DNA of 64,000 bases, taken from NCBI RefSeq assembly GCF_900289045.1, contig NZ_LT985188.1, positions 1,054,001-1,118,000 of the forward strand, read 5' to 3'. The notes under the pieces are model-generated. The model was given only the letters and a program-made list of their open reading frames with translations, made no database searches and had not been told where the DNA came from. This DNA is from Micropruina glycogenica (GTDB taxonomy: Bacteria; Actinomycetota; Actinomycetes; Propionibacteriales; Propionibacteriaceae). The position numbers were made by a program, and so were the translations under genes. Each line of letters starts with the position of its first letter. Positions within the stretch are counted from its first letter, which is position 1. This document shows positions 37,621 to 46,629 of the stretch, in pieces.

Positions 37621-39816
37621 ATGACCGAGCCAGTGCACAGCGCTCCGGCCACCACCATTCCGCTCGGCGCGCACCTGCGCGACGGCGGTACCGAGTTCGC
37701 GCTGTGGGCTCCGCGCGCCGTCCGCGTCGAGCTGGCTCTGGTGGACGACGCCGACAACCAGACCAACGTCGACCTCGCGTTGAACCCCGACGAGGGCATT
37801 TGGAGTGCCTTCGTGCCCGGCGTCGGGGCCGGCCAGCGGTACGGCTACCGGGTGCACGGCGACTGGAAACCCGAGGACGGGCAGCGGTTCAACCCTGCCA
37901 AGCTGCTGCTCGATCCGTACGCCAGGGCCATCACCGGCTACGTCGACTACCGCGGCCCGATCAGTGACCACACCGCCGAGTCGAACTTCACCCGTGACAC
38001 CACCGACAGCTTCGGCGCGGTGCCGCTGAGCGTGGTGGTCGCACCCAGCCCACCCCCAACGCCGCTGGCCGTCACGGTGCCGCTGAGCGAGATGGTGATC
38101 TACGAGACCCACCTCAAGGGTTACACGCAGCGCCACCCCGAGGTGCCGGAGGGCCTGCGCGGTACCTACGCCGGTTTCGCCGACGACGCGGTGATCAAGC
38201 ACCTGACAGACACCGGCATCAACGCGGTCGAGTTTCTACCCCTGCATCACTTCGTGTCAGAACCCTTCATCGTCGGGCGCGGCCTGGTGAACTACTGGGG
38301 CTACAACACCCTCGGCTTCTTCGCGCCGCACGCCCCCTACGCCAGCGCCAAGGCCGGCACCCTGGGCGGCCAGGTGGCGGAGTTCAAGCACCTGGTCGGC
38401 AAGCTGCACGAAGCCGGCATCGCGGTGATTCTCGACGTGGTCTACAACCACACCGGCGAGGGCGGCCACGAGGGCCCCACCCTGTCGTTTCGGGGCATCG
38501 ACCACGGCGGCTACTACCGGCTGACCAGCGACAACCGCAACGACTACGACGTCACCGGCTGCGGCAACGCCGTCGACACCAGCCACCCGCGGGTGCTGCA
38601 GATGGTGCTCGACTCGCTGCGCTACTGGGCCACCGACATGGGCGTGGACGGGTTTCGCTTCGACCTGTGCACCACGCTGATCCGCGATACCAATCATCAC
38701 GTCGACCAGAACCACGCGTTCAAGCAAGCGATCGCCGCGGACCCCGTGCTGGCCGACAAGGTGATGATCTCTGAACCGTGGGATCTCGGTCCCTACGGCT
38801 ACCAGGTCGGGCGCTGGGGTAAGGGTTGGTCGGAATGGAACGACCACTTTCGCGGCTACGTGCGTGACTTCTGGCGCGGCGCCACCAACGGCGTACAAGA
38901 GTTGGCGACGCGGCTGTCGGGATCGTCCGACACCTTCGACCACGGCGGGCGTCCGGCCACCAGTTCGATCAACTTCGTCACCGCCCACGACGGTTTCACG
39001 CTGCGCGACGTGGTCACCTATGACCTCAAGCACAACGAGGCCAACTCAGAACGTAACCGTGACGGCACCGACGACAACCGGTCGTGGAACCACGGTTATG
39101 AGGGCGAGACCGACGACGCGGCGGTGAACGCGGCCCGGCAGCGCACCGCACGCAACATGATGGCCACCCTGCTGCTGTCGGCCGGCGTGCCGATGATCAC
39201 CGCCGGCGACGAGATGGGTCGCACCCAGGGTGGCAACAACAACGCGTACTGTCAGGACTCCCCCACCTCGTGGGTCGACTGGCACACCGCCGACGAGTGG
39301 GCCGCCCAACTCGACCTCACTCGTGAACTGTTGACCCTGCGCGCCGAGCACCCGCTGTTGCGTAACCCGCAGTTCCGCTCGCACCGCGAGGTGGTCGACG
39401 ACGACGGCGACGGACTGGGCCGCTCAGAGGTCGCCTGGTTCAGCGAGCACGGCACAGAGATGACCATCGACCAGTGGCACGAGCAGGGCCGCCGCACGCT
39501 CGGGCAGTACGTGTCAGACCCCAACGAGGCGTTTCTGATCTTCGTGCACGCGGGCTTCGAGCCCATCGTGCTCACATTGCCCGGGCAACCGTGGGCCAGT
39601 GAGTGGACCATCGCCGCCCATACCGGGCTCGACAAGGAGCTACCGCACCGACCCATGTCGGCCGGCTCGACGGTGACGGTGCCGGCGCGAACGGTGGTGG
39701 TGTTACACGGCGACGTGCTGGCCCACCTGCCCACGGTGATTCCGTCGCCCACGACACCCGACGAGCCCGTCGACGAACCGACGACGGTCGACGTGGACCC
39801 CGACCCGGTCATCTGA
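37621..39816 (+). CDS. glgX: Glycogen debranching protein GlgX
   Basis: 731 residues, GH13 isoamylase type. An N-terminal CBM48 (LWAPRAVRVELALV) precedes the barrel; catalytic residues are D348 (GFRFDLC), E385 (MISEPWDLG) and D457 (TAHDGFTL). It cleaves alpha-1,6 branches of glycogen. I start at ATG 37621, the normal N-terminus. The C-terminus carries a Pro/Thr/Asp-rich tail after about 700. It begins a rightward glycogen block with glgE, maltokinase and glgB. Confidence 0.95.
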   Translation: MTEPVHSAPATTIPLGAHLRDGGTEFALWAPRAVRVELALVDDADNQTNVDLALNPDEGIWSAFVPGVGAGQRYGYRVHGDWKPEDGQRFNPAKLLLDPYARAITGYVDYRGPISDHTAESNFTRDTTDSFGAVPLSVVVAPSPPPTPLAVTVPLSEMVIYETHLKGYTQRHPEVPEGLRGTYAGFADDAVIKHLTDTGINAVEFLPLHHFVSEPFIVGRGLVNYWGYNTLGFFAPHAPYASAKAGTLGGQVAEFKHLVGKLHEAGIAVILDVVYNHTGEGGHEGPTLSFRGIDHGGYYRLTSDNRNDYDVTGCGNAVDTSHPRVLQMVLDSLRYWATDMGVDGFRFDLCTTLIRDTNHHVDQNHAFKQAIAADPVLADKVMISEPWDLGPYGYQVGRWGKGWSEWNDHFRGYVRDFWRGATNGVQELATRLSGSSDTFDHGGRPATSSINFVTAHDGFTLRDVVTYDLKHNEANSERNRDGTDDNRSWNHGYEGETDDAAVNAARQRTARNMMATLLLSAGVPMITAGDEMGRTQGGNNNAYCQDSPTSWVDWHTADEWAAQLDLTRELLTLRAEHPLLRNPQFRSHREVVDDDGDGLGRSEVAWFSEHGTEMTIDQWHEQGRRTLGQYVSDPNEAFLIFVHAGFEPIVLTLPGQPWASEWTIAAHTGLDKELPHRPMSAGSTVTVPARTVVVLHGDVLAHLPTVIPSPTTPDEPVDEPTTVDVDPDPVI

Positions 39817-39827
39817 CGCGGCTGTAG

Positions 39828-40240
39828 AGATCCCGGCGTTCGCCGGGATGACGTGGTTCAGCGCCTCGTGGGGGTTACGTCATCCCGGGCTTGCCCCGGG
39901 ATCTCCCAATCCGAGCACGTAGCGGCCCGTCAGATTACGTCCGATTCGACACCGATCCTCGCTCAGTGAGGCGAGACGCGTCCCAGATCGGACGTCATCC
40001 GGCGGCCGTTCGACACGACGACGGAGTCCCGGCGTTCGCGGGGATGACGTGGTTCAGCGCCCTGTGGGTGACGTCATCCCGGGCTTGCCCCGGGATCTCC
40101 CAACCCGACCACGCAGCGGCCCGTCAGATTGCGTCAGATTGCGTCAGATTCGACACCGATCCCCGCTCAGTGAGGCGAGACGCGTCCCAGATCGGACGCA
40201 ATCGGGCGGCCGTGCGACACGCGAAGAGAGATCCCGGCGC
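39828..40240. repeat. Tandem duplication, about 196-bp unit, with family A palindromes
   Basis: Two nearly identical 196-bp copies follow each other. GTTCAGCGCC starts at 39856 and 40052, and both copies contain an ATCCCGGCG palindrome, a CATCCCGGG-cttg-CCCCGGGATC palindrome, CGACACCGATCC and CTCAGTGAGGCGAGACGCG. The second copy has a stuttered GCGTCAGATT decamer (three in a row). The stretch from 39817 to 40373 is non-coding apart from this; the open frame through it is just an extension of glgE. Confidence 0.85.
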
Positions 40241-40373
40241 TCGCCTCGCTGACGAGGTTCTCGCCGCTGCATGCCGCACATGCTCGACACCTCGGCGTTT
40301 GCCCTCGTCATCTCGTCCGCGAGTCCCGGTGAGCCCTCCACCTGACGGGGTCGCAACCGCTAGGGTCGCTTAC

Positions 40374-42404
40374 GTGAGCGAACCGGTGCTGGGCGTCGAG
40401 GCCCCCCTTCCAGTCGACCTGTCCCCCGTGATGACCGGCCCCTTCGGCTTCGGCCGCATACCGGTGGCCAAGGTGTGGCCCGTGATCGAGTGCGGCGCCT
40501 ACCCGGCGAAGGCCGCAGTGGGCGAACTGATCCCGATTCGGGCCAAGGTGTTTCGCGAAGGGCACGACGCGGTCAACGCGTCGGTCATTCTGACCAGCCC
40601 CGAGGGTGTCGAGACCCGCACCGACATGACGCAGGTCGGCCCGCCGGGGCTGGACGGCTGGGAGGCGTGGGTACGGCCCGACGCCGAGGGCCCGTGGACG
40701 TTCCGCGTCGAGGGCTGGTCGGACCCCTGGGGCACCTGGCACCACAACGCCGAGGCCAAACTGGCCGCCGGCGTCGACCTCGAACTGGTCTGCCTCGAAG
40801 GCCGTGACCTGCTCGAACGCACCGCTGCGCAGGCCGACGCTGCGGGCGATCCGGTCGAGGCGTCCATTCTGCGCGCCACCGCCCAACTGCTGATTCCCCA
40901 GCGCAAGGCCGCCGACCTGCTCGAAGTGGCCAACGGTGCCGGACTGGCTTCGGCGATGAAGCTCTACGGCCCGCGCGAACTGGTGTCACCCACCGCGAAC
41001 TTTCCGATCTGGGTCGACCGCAAGCGGGCTCTGTTCAGCGCCTGGTACGAGTTCTTCCCGCGCTCCGAGGGCGCCAGCTACGACGAGGCGACCGACCACT
41101 GGACGTCCGGCACGTTCGACAGCTCGCACGGCCGGCTCGAGGCGGCCGCCGCGATGGGCTTCGACGTGATCTACTTGCCGCCCATTCACCCCATCGGCAG
41201 CGCGTTCAAGAAGGGCAAGAACAACACCCTGGACGCCACCGACAAAGACCCCGGCTCGCCGTGGGCGATCGGCAGTGCCGACGGCGGTCACGACGCGATT
41301 CACCCCGACCTGGGCGACTTCGAGTCATTCGACCGGTTCGTGGCTCGGGCCAAAGAGTTGGGCGTCGAGGTGGCACTTGACTTCGCCCTGCAGGCCAGCC
41401 CCGACCACCCCTGGGTGAAGGAACACCCCGAGTGGTTCACCACCCGTATCGACGGCACCATCGCCTACGCCGAGAACCCGCCGAAGAAGTATCAAGACAT
41501 CTACCCGATCAACTTCGACAACGACCCGGTCGGCATCTTCAACGAGGTGTTGCGGCTGTTCAAGTTGTGGATGAGCCATGGCATTCGCATCTTTCGCATC
41601 GACAACCCGCACACCAAGACCGTTCAGTTCTGGGGCTGGATCATCGCTCAACTGCGCAAGACCGACCCCGACGTGATCTTTCTCGCCGAGGCGTTCACCA
41701 AGCCCGAGATGATGCACGCGCTGGGCAAGGTGGGCTACCACCAGAGCTACACCTACTTCACCTGGCGTACCACCAAGTACGAACTCACCGAGTACGCCAC
41801 TGAGCTGGCCGGCGAGATGTCGGCGTTCTACCGGCCCAACTTCTTCGTGAACACGCCCGACATCAACCCGTTCCACCTGCAGTCGGGCAACCCGGCGATG
41901 TTCAGCATCAGGGCGATTCTGGCCGCCACCCTGTCGCCCACCTGGGGCGTCTACTCGGGCTTCGAGCTCTTCGAGCACGAGGTGCTGGCCCCGGGGCGTG
42001 AAGAGTACCTGAACTCAGAGAAGTACGAGTACCGGCCCCGCGACTACACCGCCGAGCCCAACCTGAACATGCTGTTCGGCACGCTGAACGCCATCAGGCA
42101 GGCGCACCCGGCGCTGCAGCAGTTGCGGCAACTGCACTTTCACCACGCGGGCAGCGACGCGGTGATCGCCTTCAGCAAGCGCGACGGTGACGACGTGGTG
42201 ATCGTGATCTGCAGCCTCGATCCCGACAACACCGTCGAATCGGACGTCTGGCTCGACCTGGGTGCGCTGGGTCTGGCCGGGCAGACCACGGTGCCGCTGC
42301 GCGACGAGCTCACCGGTGCGGCGTTCACCTGGGGCGAGCGCAACTTCGTGCGGCTCAACCCCACCCAGCCGGCGCACATTCTGCACGTGCAGACCGGCGC
42401 GTGA
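40374..42404 (+). CDS. glgE: Alpha-1,4-glucan:maltose-1-phosphate maltosyltransferase
   Basis: 676 residues, GH13_3. It extends glucan with maltosyl units from maltose-1-phosphate. The nucleophile is D410 (FRIDNPHTK) and the acid E439 (LAEAFTKPEMM), both family signatures. The N-terminal domain carries the dimer contacts and the C-terminal beta-sandwich ends in the PTQPAHILHV strand. The GTG at 40374 (VSEPVLGVEAPL) gives family length; the open frame upstream runs through repeats. Confidence 0.95.
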   Translation: MSEPVLGVEAPLPVDLSPVMTGPFGFGRIPVAKVWPVIECGAYPAKAAVGELIPIRAKVFREGHDAVNASVILTSPEGVETRTDMTQVGPPGLDGWEAWVRPDAEGPWTFRVEGWSDPWGTWHHNAEAKLAAGVDLELVCLEGRDLLERTAAQADAAGDPVEASILRATAQLLIPQRKAADLLEVANGAGLASAMKLYGPRELVSPTANFPIWVDRKRALFSAWYEFFPRSEGASYDEATDHWTSGTFDSSHGRLEAAAAMGFDVIYLPPIHPIGSAFKKGKNNTLDATDKDPGSPWAIGSADGGHDAIHPDLGDFESFDRFVARAKELGVEVALDFALQASPDHPWVKEHPEWFTTRIDGTIAYAENPPKKYQDIYPINFDNDPVGIFNEVLRLFKLWMSHGIRIFRIDNPHTKTVQFWGWIIAQLRKTDPDVIFLAEAFTKPEMMHALGKVGYHQSYTYFTWRTTKYELTEYATELAGEMSAFYRPNFFVNTPDINPFHLQSGNPAMFSIRAILAATLSPTWGVYSGFELFEHEVLAPGREEYLNSEKYEYRPRDYTAEPNLNMLFGTLNAIRQAHPALQQLRQLHFHHAGSDAVIAFSKRDGDDVVIVICSLDPDNTVESDVWLDLGALGLAGQTTVPLRDELTGAAFTWGERNFVRLNPTQPAHILHVQTGA

Positions 42405-42462
42405 CCCGCGCGTACCGCGGTGAATGCTGTTGTCCAGAGCGCTTTACTGACAGGATGATCCG

Positions 42463-43767
42463 GTGACCGACGCCCCCCTGGCAGCATGGTGGCCCCTGAT
42501 CGAGAACGCCCGCTGGTTCGGCGGCAAGGGTTTGGCGGCCACGCTCGAAGGCATGACTGCGCTGCCCTGGCTGACCCCCGCCGGACGGCTGCCCGCGGTG
42601 CGTCCCGAGGTCGCCACGGTGCGCTACGCCGACGGACGACACGAGTTCTACGCCCAGCTCGTCGGCTACACCGACACCCCGACCACCGAGGTGATCCTGC
42701 GGGTGGATGACCCCGACCTCGGGCCCGTGGCGGCGGTCGAGGCGGTCGCCGACCCGGCCTGCATGCTGGCCCTGCTGACCGCCTTGGTCGAGCCCGACCA
42801 CCCCGCCATGGAGTGGATCGACAGCCCGGCCATCGAGGCCACCACCGACACCAAGGTCTGGGCCGGCGAGCAGAGCAACACCACCGTCACGCTGGGCCGC
42901 AACCGCATGTTCAAGCTGTTTCGCAAGGTCGAGGCCGGCCGCAACCTCGACGTCGAGGTGCTGGCTGCCCTGAACGGGTCGGGGGTCACGCCCGATCTGT
43001 ACGGGGCGCTGCTCGGCGACCTGCCGGGGGTGGGCCGCACCGACCTGGGCATGTTCGTGCAGCGCGTGCAGAACGTGCGCGACGGCTGGGAGTGGGCGTG
43101 TGAGGCCTGCGCCGACGACCGCGACATCACCGCCGAGGCGTCGCAACTGGGCGGGGCGCTGCGTGCCGTGCACGCCCGGCTGGCGCAGGCGTTCGGCACC
43201 TCGGTGGTGCCCGGCGCCGAGGTGGCCGGGGTGATCGCCGACCGCTTCGATGCCGCCGAGAACCAGGTGGACGAGCTCAAAGCGGTGCGCGCCGCGGTGC
43301 GGCCGGCGCTGCTGGCGCTGGTCGACGTCGACCTGGTGGTGCAGCGCGTGCACGGGGACTTTCACCTCGGCCAGGTGCTGCGCTCGGCCAACGGCTGGAC
43401 CATCATCGACTTCGAGGGCGAGCCGCTGAAGACGCTGGACGAGCGGCGCCGTCCCGACAGTGTCTGGCGCGACGTCGCCGGCATGTTGCGCTCGTTCGAC
43501 TACGTACGCGGCGCACACCCTGATCCCACTTCGGCCCAGGCGTCCGCCTGGTCGTCGGCCGCCCAGGCCGCGTTTCTCGCGGGTTATTGCGAAGAAGCGG
43601 CCCCCGATCGTCCGGTGCTCGACGCCTACGTGCTCGACAAGGCGGTCTACGAAGTGGTGTACGAAACCCGTAACCGGCCCAAATGGGTACACATCCCGCT
43701 CGGTGCCGTCCATGATGTGGCTAGGCGGACGGCGCTGTCCACCACGCACGATTCAAAGGAGAACTGA
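42463..43767 (+). CDS. Maltokinase (Pep2/Mak)
   Basis: 434 residues. It phosphorylates maltose with ATP to give maltose-1-phosphate for GlgE. The N-terminal cap domain (WWPLIENARWFGGKG) is typical; the kinase core has the VQRVHGDFHLGQVL catalytic loop (aspartate in HGDFH) and WTIIDFEGEP (metal-binding D), as in aminoglycoside-phosphotransferase folds. Often TreS, which makes maltose from trehalose, is fused or adjacent; there is none here. GTG start at 42463. Confidence 0.92.
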   Translation: MTDAPLAAWWPLIENARWFGGKGLAATLEGMTALPWLTPAGRLPAVRPEVATVRYADGRHEFYAQLVGYTDTPTTEVILRVDDPDLGPVAAVEAVADPACMLALLTALVEPDHPAMEWIDSPAIEATTDTKVWAGEQSNTTVTLGRNRMFKLFRKVEAGRNLDVEVLAALNGSGVTPDLYGALLGDLPGVGRTDLGMFVQRVQNVRDGWEWACEACADDRDITAEASQLGGALRAVHARLAQAFGTSVVPGAEVAGVIADRFDAAENQVDELKAVRAAVRPALLALVDVDLVVQRVHGDFHLGQVLRSANGWTIIDFEGEPLKTLDERRRPDSVWRDVAGMLRSFDYVRGAHPDPTSAQASAWSSAAQAAFLAGYCEEAAPDRPVLDAYVLDKAVYEVVYETRNRPKWVHIPLGAVHDVARRTALSTTHDSKEN

Positions 43768-45659
43768 TGGCACACGACCAGGCCGGCGGCCTGACCGGAT
43801 GGGATCTCGAAGGCTTCCACAACGGCGGCGACACCGAGGTGTGGCGCCGGCTCGGAGCGCACACGGTGACGCTGCACGACGACGAGCGTGGTGAGATCAC
43901 CGGCACGCGGTTCGCCGTGTGGGCGCCCAACGCCCAAGCGGTGCGCCTCAACGCCGACTTCAACTGGTGGACCGGCGACGCCATGTCGCTGGTGCCCGGC
44001 TCGGGGGTGTGGGCGCTGTTCGTCGAGGGTGTCGGCGACGGCGCGCTCTACAAGTACAACGTGCTCGGGGCCGACGGGGTCTGGCGCGAGAAGGTCGACC
44101 CGATGGCCTTCTTCGCCGAGCAGGCACCGGCCAACAGCTCCATCGTCTACACCAGCCAGTACGCCTGGGACGACGGCGAGTGGATGAACAAGCGGGCTGT
44201 GACCCAGCCGCACGAGAGCCCGATGTCGATCTACGAGGTGCACCTCGGGTCGTGGCGCAAGGGCAAGACCTACCTCGAGCTGGCCGAAGAGCTGGTCGAG
44301 TACGTCACCTGGCAGGGCTTCACCCACGTGGAGTTCATGCCGGTCACCGAGCACCCGTTCGAGCCGTCGTGGGGTTACCAGGTCACCAACTACTTCGCGC
44401 CGCAGTCGCGGCTGGGGCGTCCCGACGAGTTCAGGCACCTGGTCGACAAGCTGCACCAGGCCGGCATCGGCGTGATTCTCGACTGGGTGCCCGGGCACTT
44501 TCCGAAGGACGAGTGGGCACTGGGCCGGTTCGACGGCACCGCGCTGTACGAGCACGCCGACCCCCGCCAGGGCGAGCACATGGACTGGGGCACCTACATC
44601 TTCAACTACGGCCGCAACGAGGTGAAGAGCTTCCTGGTCAGCAACGCGCTGTACTGGGTGAGCGAGATGCACATCGACGCGCTACGGGTCGACGCCGTGG
44701 CGTCCATGCTGTACCTCGACTACAGCCGCAAGGACGGCGAATGGGTACCGAACCAGTTCGGCGGCAACGAGAACCTCGAAGCCATCGACTTCTTGCGCTA
44801 CGTCAACAAGCACCTGTACGAGCGGGTGCCGGGGGTGTGCATGATCGCCGAGGAGTCCACCTCGTTCGGCGGCGTCACCAAGCCTGTCGACCAGGGCGGC
44901 CTCGGGTTCGGGTTCAAGTGGAACATGGGCTGGATGAACGACTCGCTGCGCTACCTGGCGCTCGAGCCGATCTACCGGCAGTACCACCACCACGAGATGA
45001 CGTTCGCGATGGTGTACCAGTACTCAGAGAACTTCGTGCTGCCGATCAGCCACGACGAGGTGGTGCACGGTAAGGGATCGATGATCAACAAGATCCCGCA
45101 AGACTCGTGGCGACAGTTCGCCACGCTGCGCGCCTTCTACTCGTTCATGTGGGGCTTCCCCGGCAAGCAGCTGCTGTTCATGGGTTGCGAGTTCGGCCAG
45201 CGCACCGAGTTCAACGAGGCCACCTCGCTGGAGTGGTGGGTGTCTGACCTGTGGGGCCACCACGGCCTGCAGCGGCTGATCAAAGACCTCAACGAGCTCT
45301 ACGCCGCCAGCCCAGCGCTGTGGAAGCTCGACAGCGACCCGGCCGGCTTCCGCTGGATCAACGCCGACGACGCCAGCGGCAACACGTTCAGCTGGGTGCG
45401 TTCCGACGGCGAGGGCGAGCACGTCGCGGTGATCGTGAACTTCTCGTCCGAGCCCTGGGCCAACTACAAGATCGGCCTGCCCAAGGCCGGCGTGTGGAAG
45501 GAAGTGCTCAACTCCGACGCCGGCATCTACGACGGGTCCGACTCGCACGGCAACCTGGGCCAGGTCGAGGCGCACGAGGAGCAGTTCAACGGGTTCGACG
45601 CAGCCGCCACGATCGTCGTGCCGCCGCTGGGCGCGGTGTACTTCCGCTACGAGGGCTGA
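43767..45659 (+). CDS. glgB: 1,4-alpha-glucan branching enzyme
   Basis: 630 residues. It cuts and re-joins glucan chains to make alpha-1,6 branches. CBM48 at 45-120, the nucleophile D309 (DALRVDAVASMLYLDYSR), E362 (MIAEESTSF) and the LPISHDEVVHGKGSM aspartate are in place; the C-terminal all-beta domain ends at YFRYEG. Its ATG overlaps the maltokinase stop by one base (TGATG). It is the last gene of glgE-mak-glgB. Confidence 0.96.
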   Translation: MAHDQAGGLTGWDLEGFHNGGDTEVWRRLGAHTVTLHDDERGEITGTRFAVWAPNAQAVRLNADFNWWTGDAMSLVPGSGVWALFVEGVGDGALYKYNVLGADGVWREKVDPMAFFAEQAPANSSIVYTSQYAWDDGEWMNKRAVTQPHESPMSIYEVHLGSWRKGKTYLELAEELVEYVTWQGFTHVEFMPVTEHPFEPSWGYQVTNYFAPQSRLGRPDEFRHLVDKLHQAGIGVILDWVPGHFPKDEWALGRFDGTALYEHADPRQGEHMDWGTYIFNYGRNEVKSFLVSNALYWVSEMHIDALRVDAVASMLYLDYSRKDGEWVPNQFGGNENLEAIDFLRYVNKHLYERVPGVCMIAEESTSFGGVTKPVDQGGLGFGFKWNMGWMNDSLRYLALEPIYRQYHHHEMTFAMVYQYSENFVLPISHDEVVHGKGSMINKIPQDSWRQFATLRAFYSFMWGFPGKQLLFMGCEFGQRTEFNEATSLEWWVSDLWGHHGLQRLIKDLNELYAASPALWKLDSDPAGFRWINADDASGNTFSWVRSDGEGEHVAVIVNFSSEPWANYKIGLPKAGVWKEVLNSDAGIYDGSDSHGNLGQVEAHEEQFNGFDAAATIVVPPLGAVYFRYEG

Positions 45660-45675
45660 GCGGCCGGTACTCGCC

Positions 45676-46479
45676 TTGAGCGGCGAAAGCCACGAGTTTC
45701 AGGTACATCTGCGGGTCGGTGAGACCGGCGTCGGTGTGCTGGAGTGGTCGGGTCGGGCGCCTCAAGAGGCGGTCGACCAGGCCGTCAGCCTGGCCGCCGA
45801 CGACGGTCTGATCGCTCGCGGGCTACGTCGCATCGAGGTGTCGCTGCCGGCGTCCGACACGATGGGGCGGCGGGCGCTGCACCGGGCCGGCTTTCGGCTC
45901 GAAGGCACTCGCCGGCTGGCGCACGTCGCCGCCGACGGCACGTTCGCCGACGTGGTGCTGTACGCCCGGCTGGCGAGCGACCTGGTGTACGGCGCCGGCG
46001 GGTTCACCGGCGTGATGAACTCGGTGCTGCCGCGCAAACGGCTGATCGCGCACGCGCTGATCACCGACCAGTGGGATCGGGTGTGCCTGGTCGAAACGAC
46101 CTTCAAAGACGACTGGGAACTGCCGGGCGGCATCGTCAACACCTACGAGTCGCCGTGGACGGGTGCGGTGCGTGAGATCAAGGAAGAACTGGCGCTCGAC
46201 CTGAGCGTCGGGCGGGTGCTGGTGATCGACTGGCTCGCCCCGTACCTGGGCTGGGAGGACGCCGTCGAGCTGATCTTCGACGGCGGTCAGCTCACCAGCG
46301 AGCAGACCGAGGCCATCGTGCCCGACCCGGTCGAGATTCGTGAGGTGCACTGGCTGGCACCCGACAAGGCCGCCGAGAAGATGGCCCCCTTCGCCCGCGG
46401 ACGCATGCTGGCCGCGGTCGCCTGCCGCGTCGGTGGCGGCACCAAGTACCTGGAACGCGGCTTCATCCGCGCCGAGTGA
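45676..46479 (+). CDS. GNAT-Nudix fusion protein
   Basis: 267 residues. The first 95 residues end with RRALHRAGFRLEGTRRLAHVAADGTFADVVLYAR, the C-terminal strand pattern of N-acetyltransferases without its acetyl-CoA loop. Residues 110-267 are a Nudix hydrolase with an exact Nudix box GX5EX7REUXEE (GIVNTYESPWTGAVREIKEEL). A TTG start at 45676 is 16 bp after glgB. Nudix enzymes cleave nucleoside diphosphates; the specific substrate, and why a half GNAT is attached, are unknown. Confidence 0.82.
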   Translation: MSGESHEFQVHLRVGETGVGVLEWSGRAPQEAVDQAVSLAADDGLIARGLRRIEVSLPASDTMGRRALHRAGFRLEGTRRLAHVAADGTFADVVLYARLASDLVYGAGGFTGVMNSVLPRKRLIAHALITDQWDRVCLVETTFKDDWELPGGIVNTYESPWTGAVREIKEELALDLSVGRVLVIDWLAPYLGWEDAVELIFDGGQLTSEQTEAIVPDPVEIREVHWLAPDKAAEKMAPFARGRMLAAVACRVGGGTKYLERGFIRAE

Positions 46480-46512
46480 GCCTGGCTCGCGGGCGGTTGT
46501 TGCGGTGGTCCG

Positions 46513-46586
46513 CCCACGTGACTGCCTTTGTGACACGTCGCTGCCCGCGTGCAGGCAGCTACGTGTCACAAGGCCAGCTACGTGGG
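46513..46586. terminator. Large hairpin between convergent genes
   Basis: CCCACGT (46513-46519) pairs with ACGTGGG (46580-46586), and GCCTTTGTGACACGT (46524-46538) pairs with ACGTGTCACAAGGC (46561-46574) with one base bulged. The loop is about 22 nt. It lies between the Nudix gene and the metalloprotease gene and could terminate both. Confidence 0.6.
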
Positions 46587-46629
46587 ACGGCTTCGTCGGT
46601 TCACCTTTTGCAGTGAGGGCCCTCGCGGG

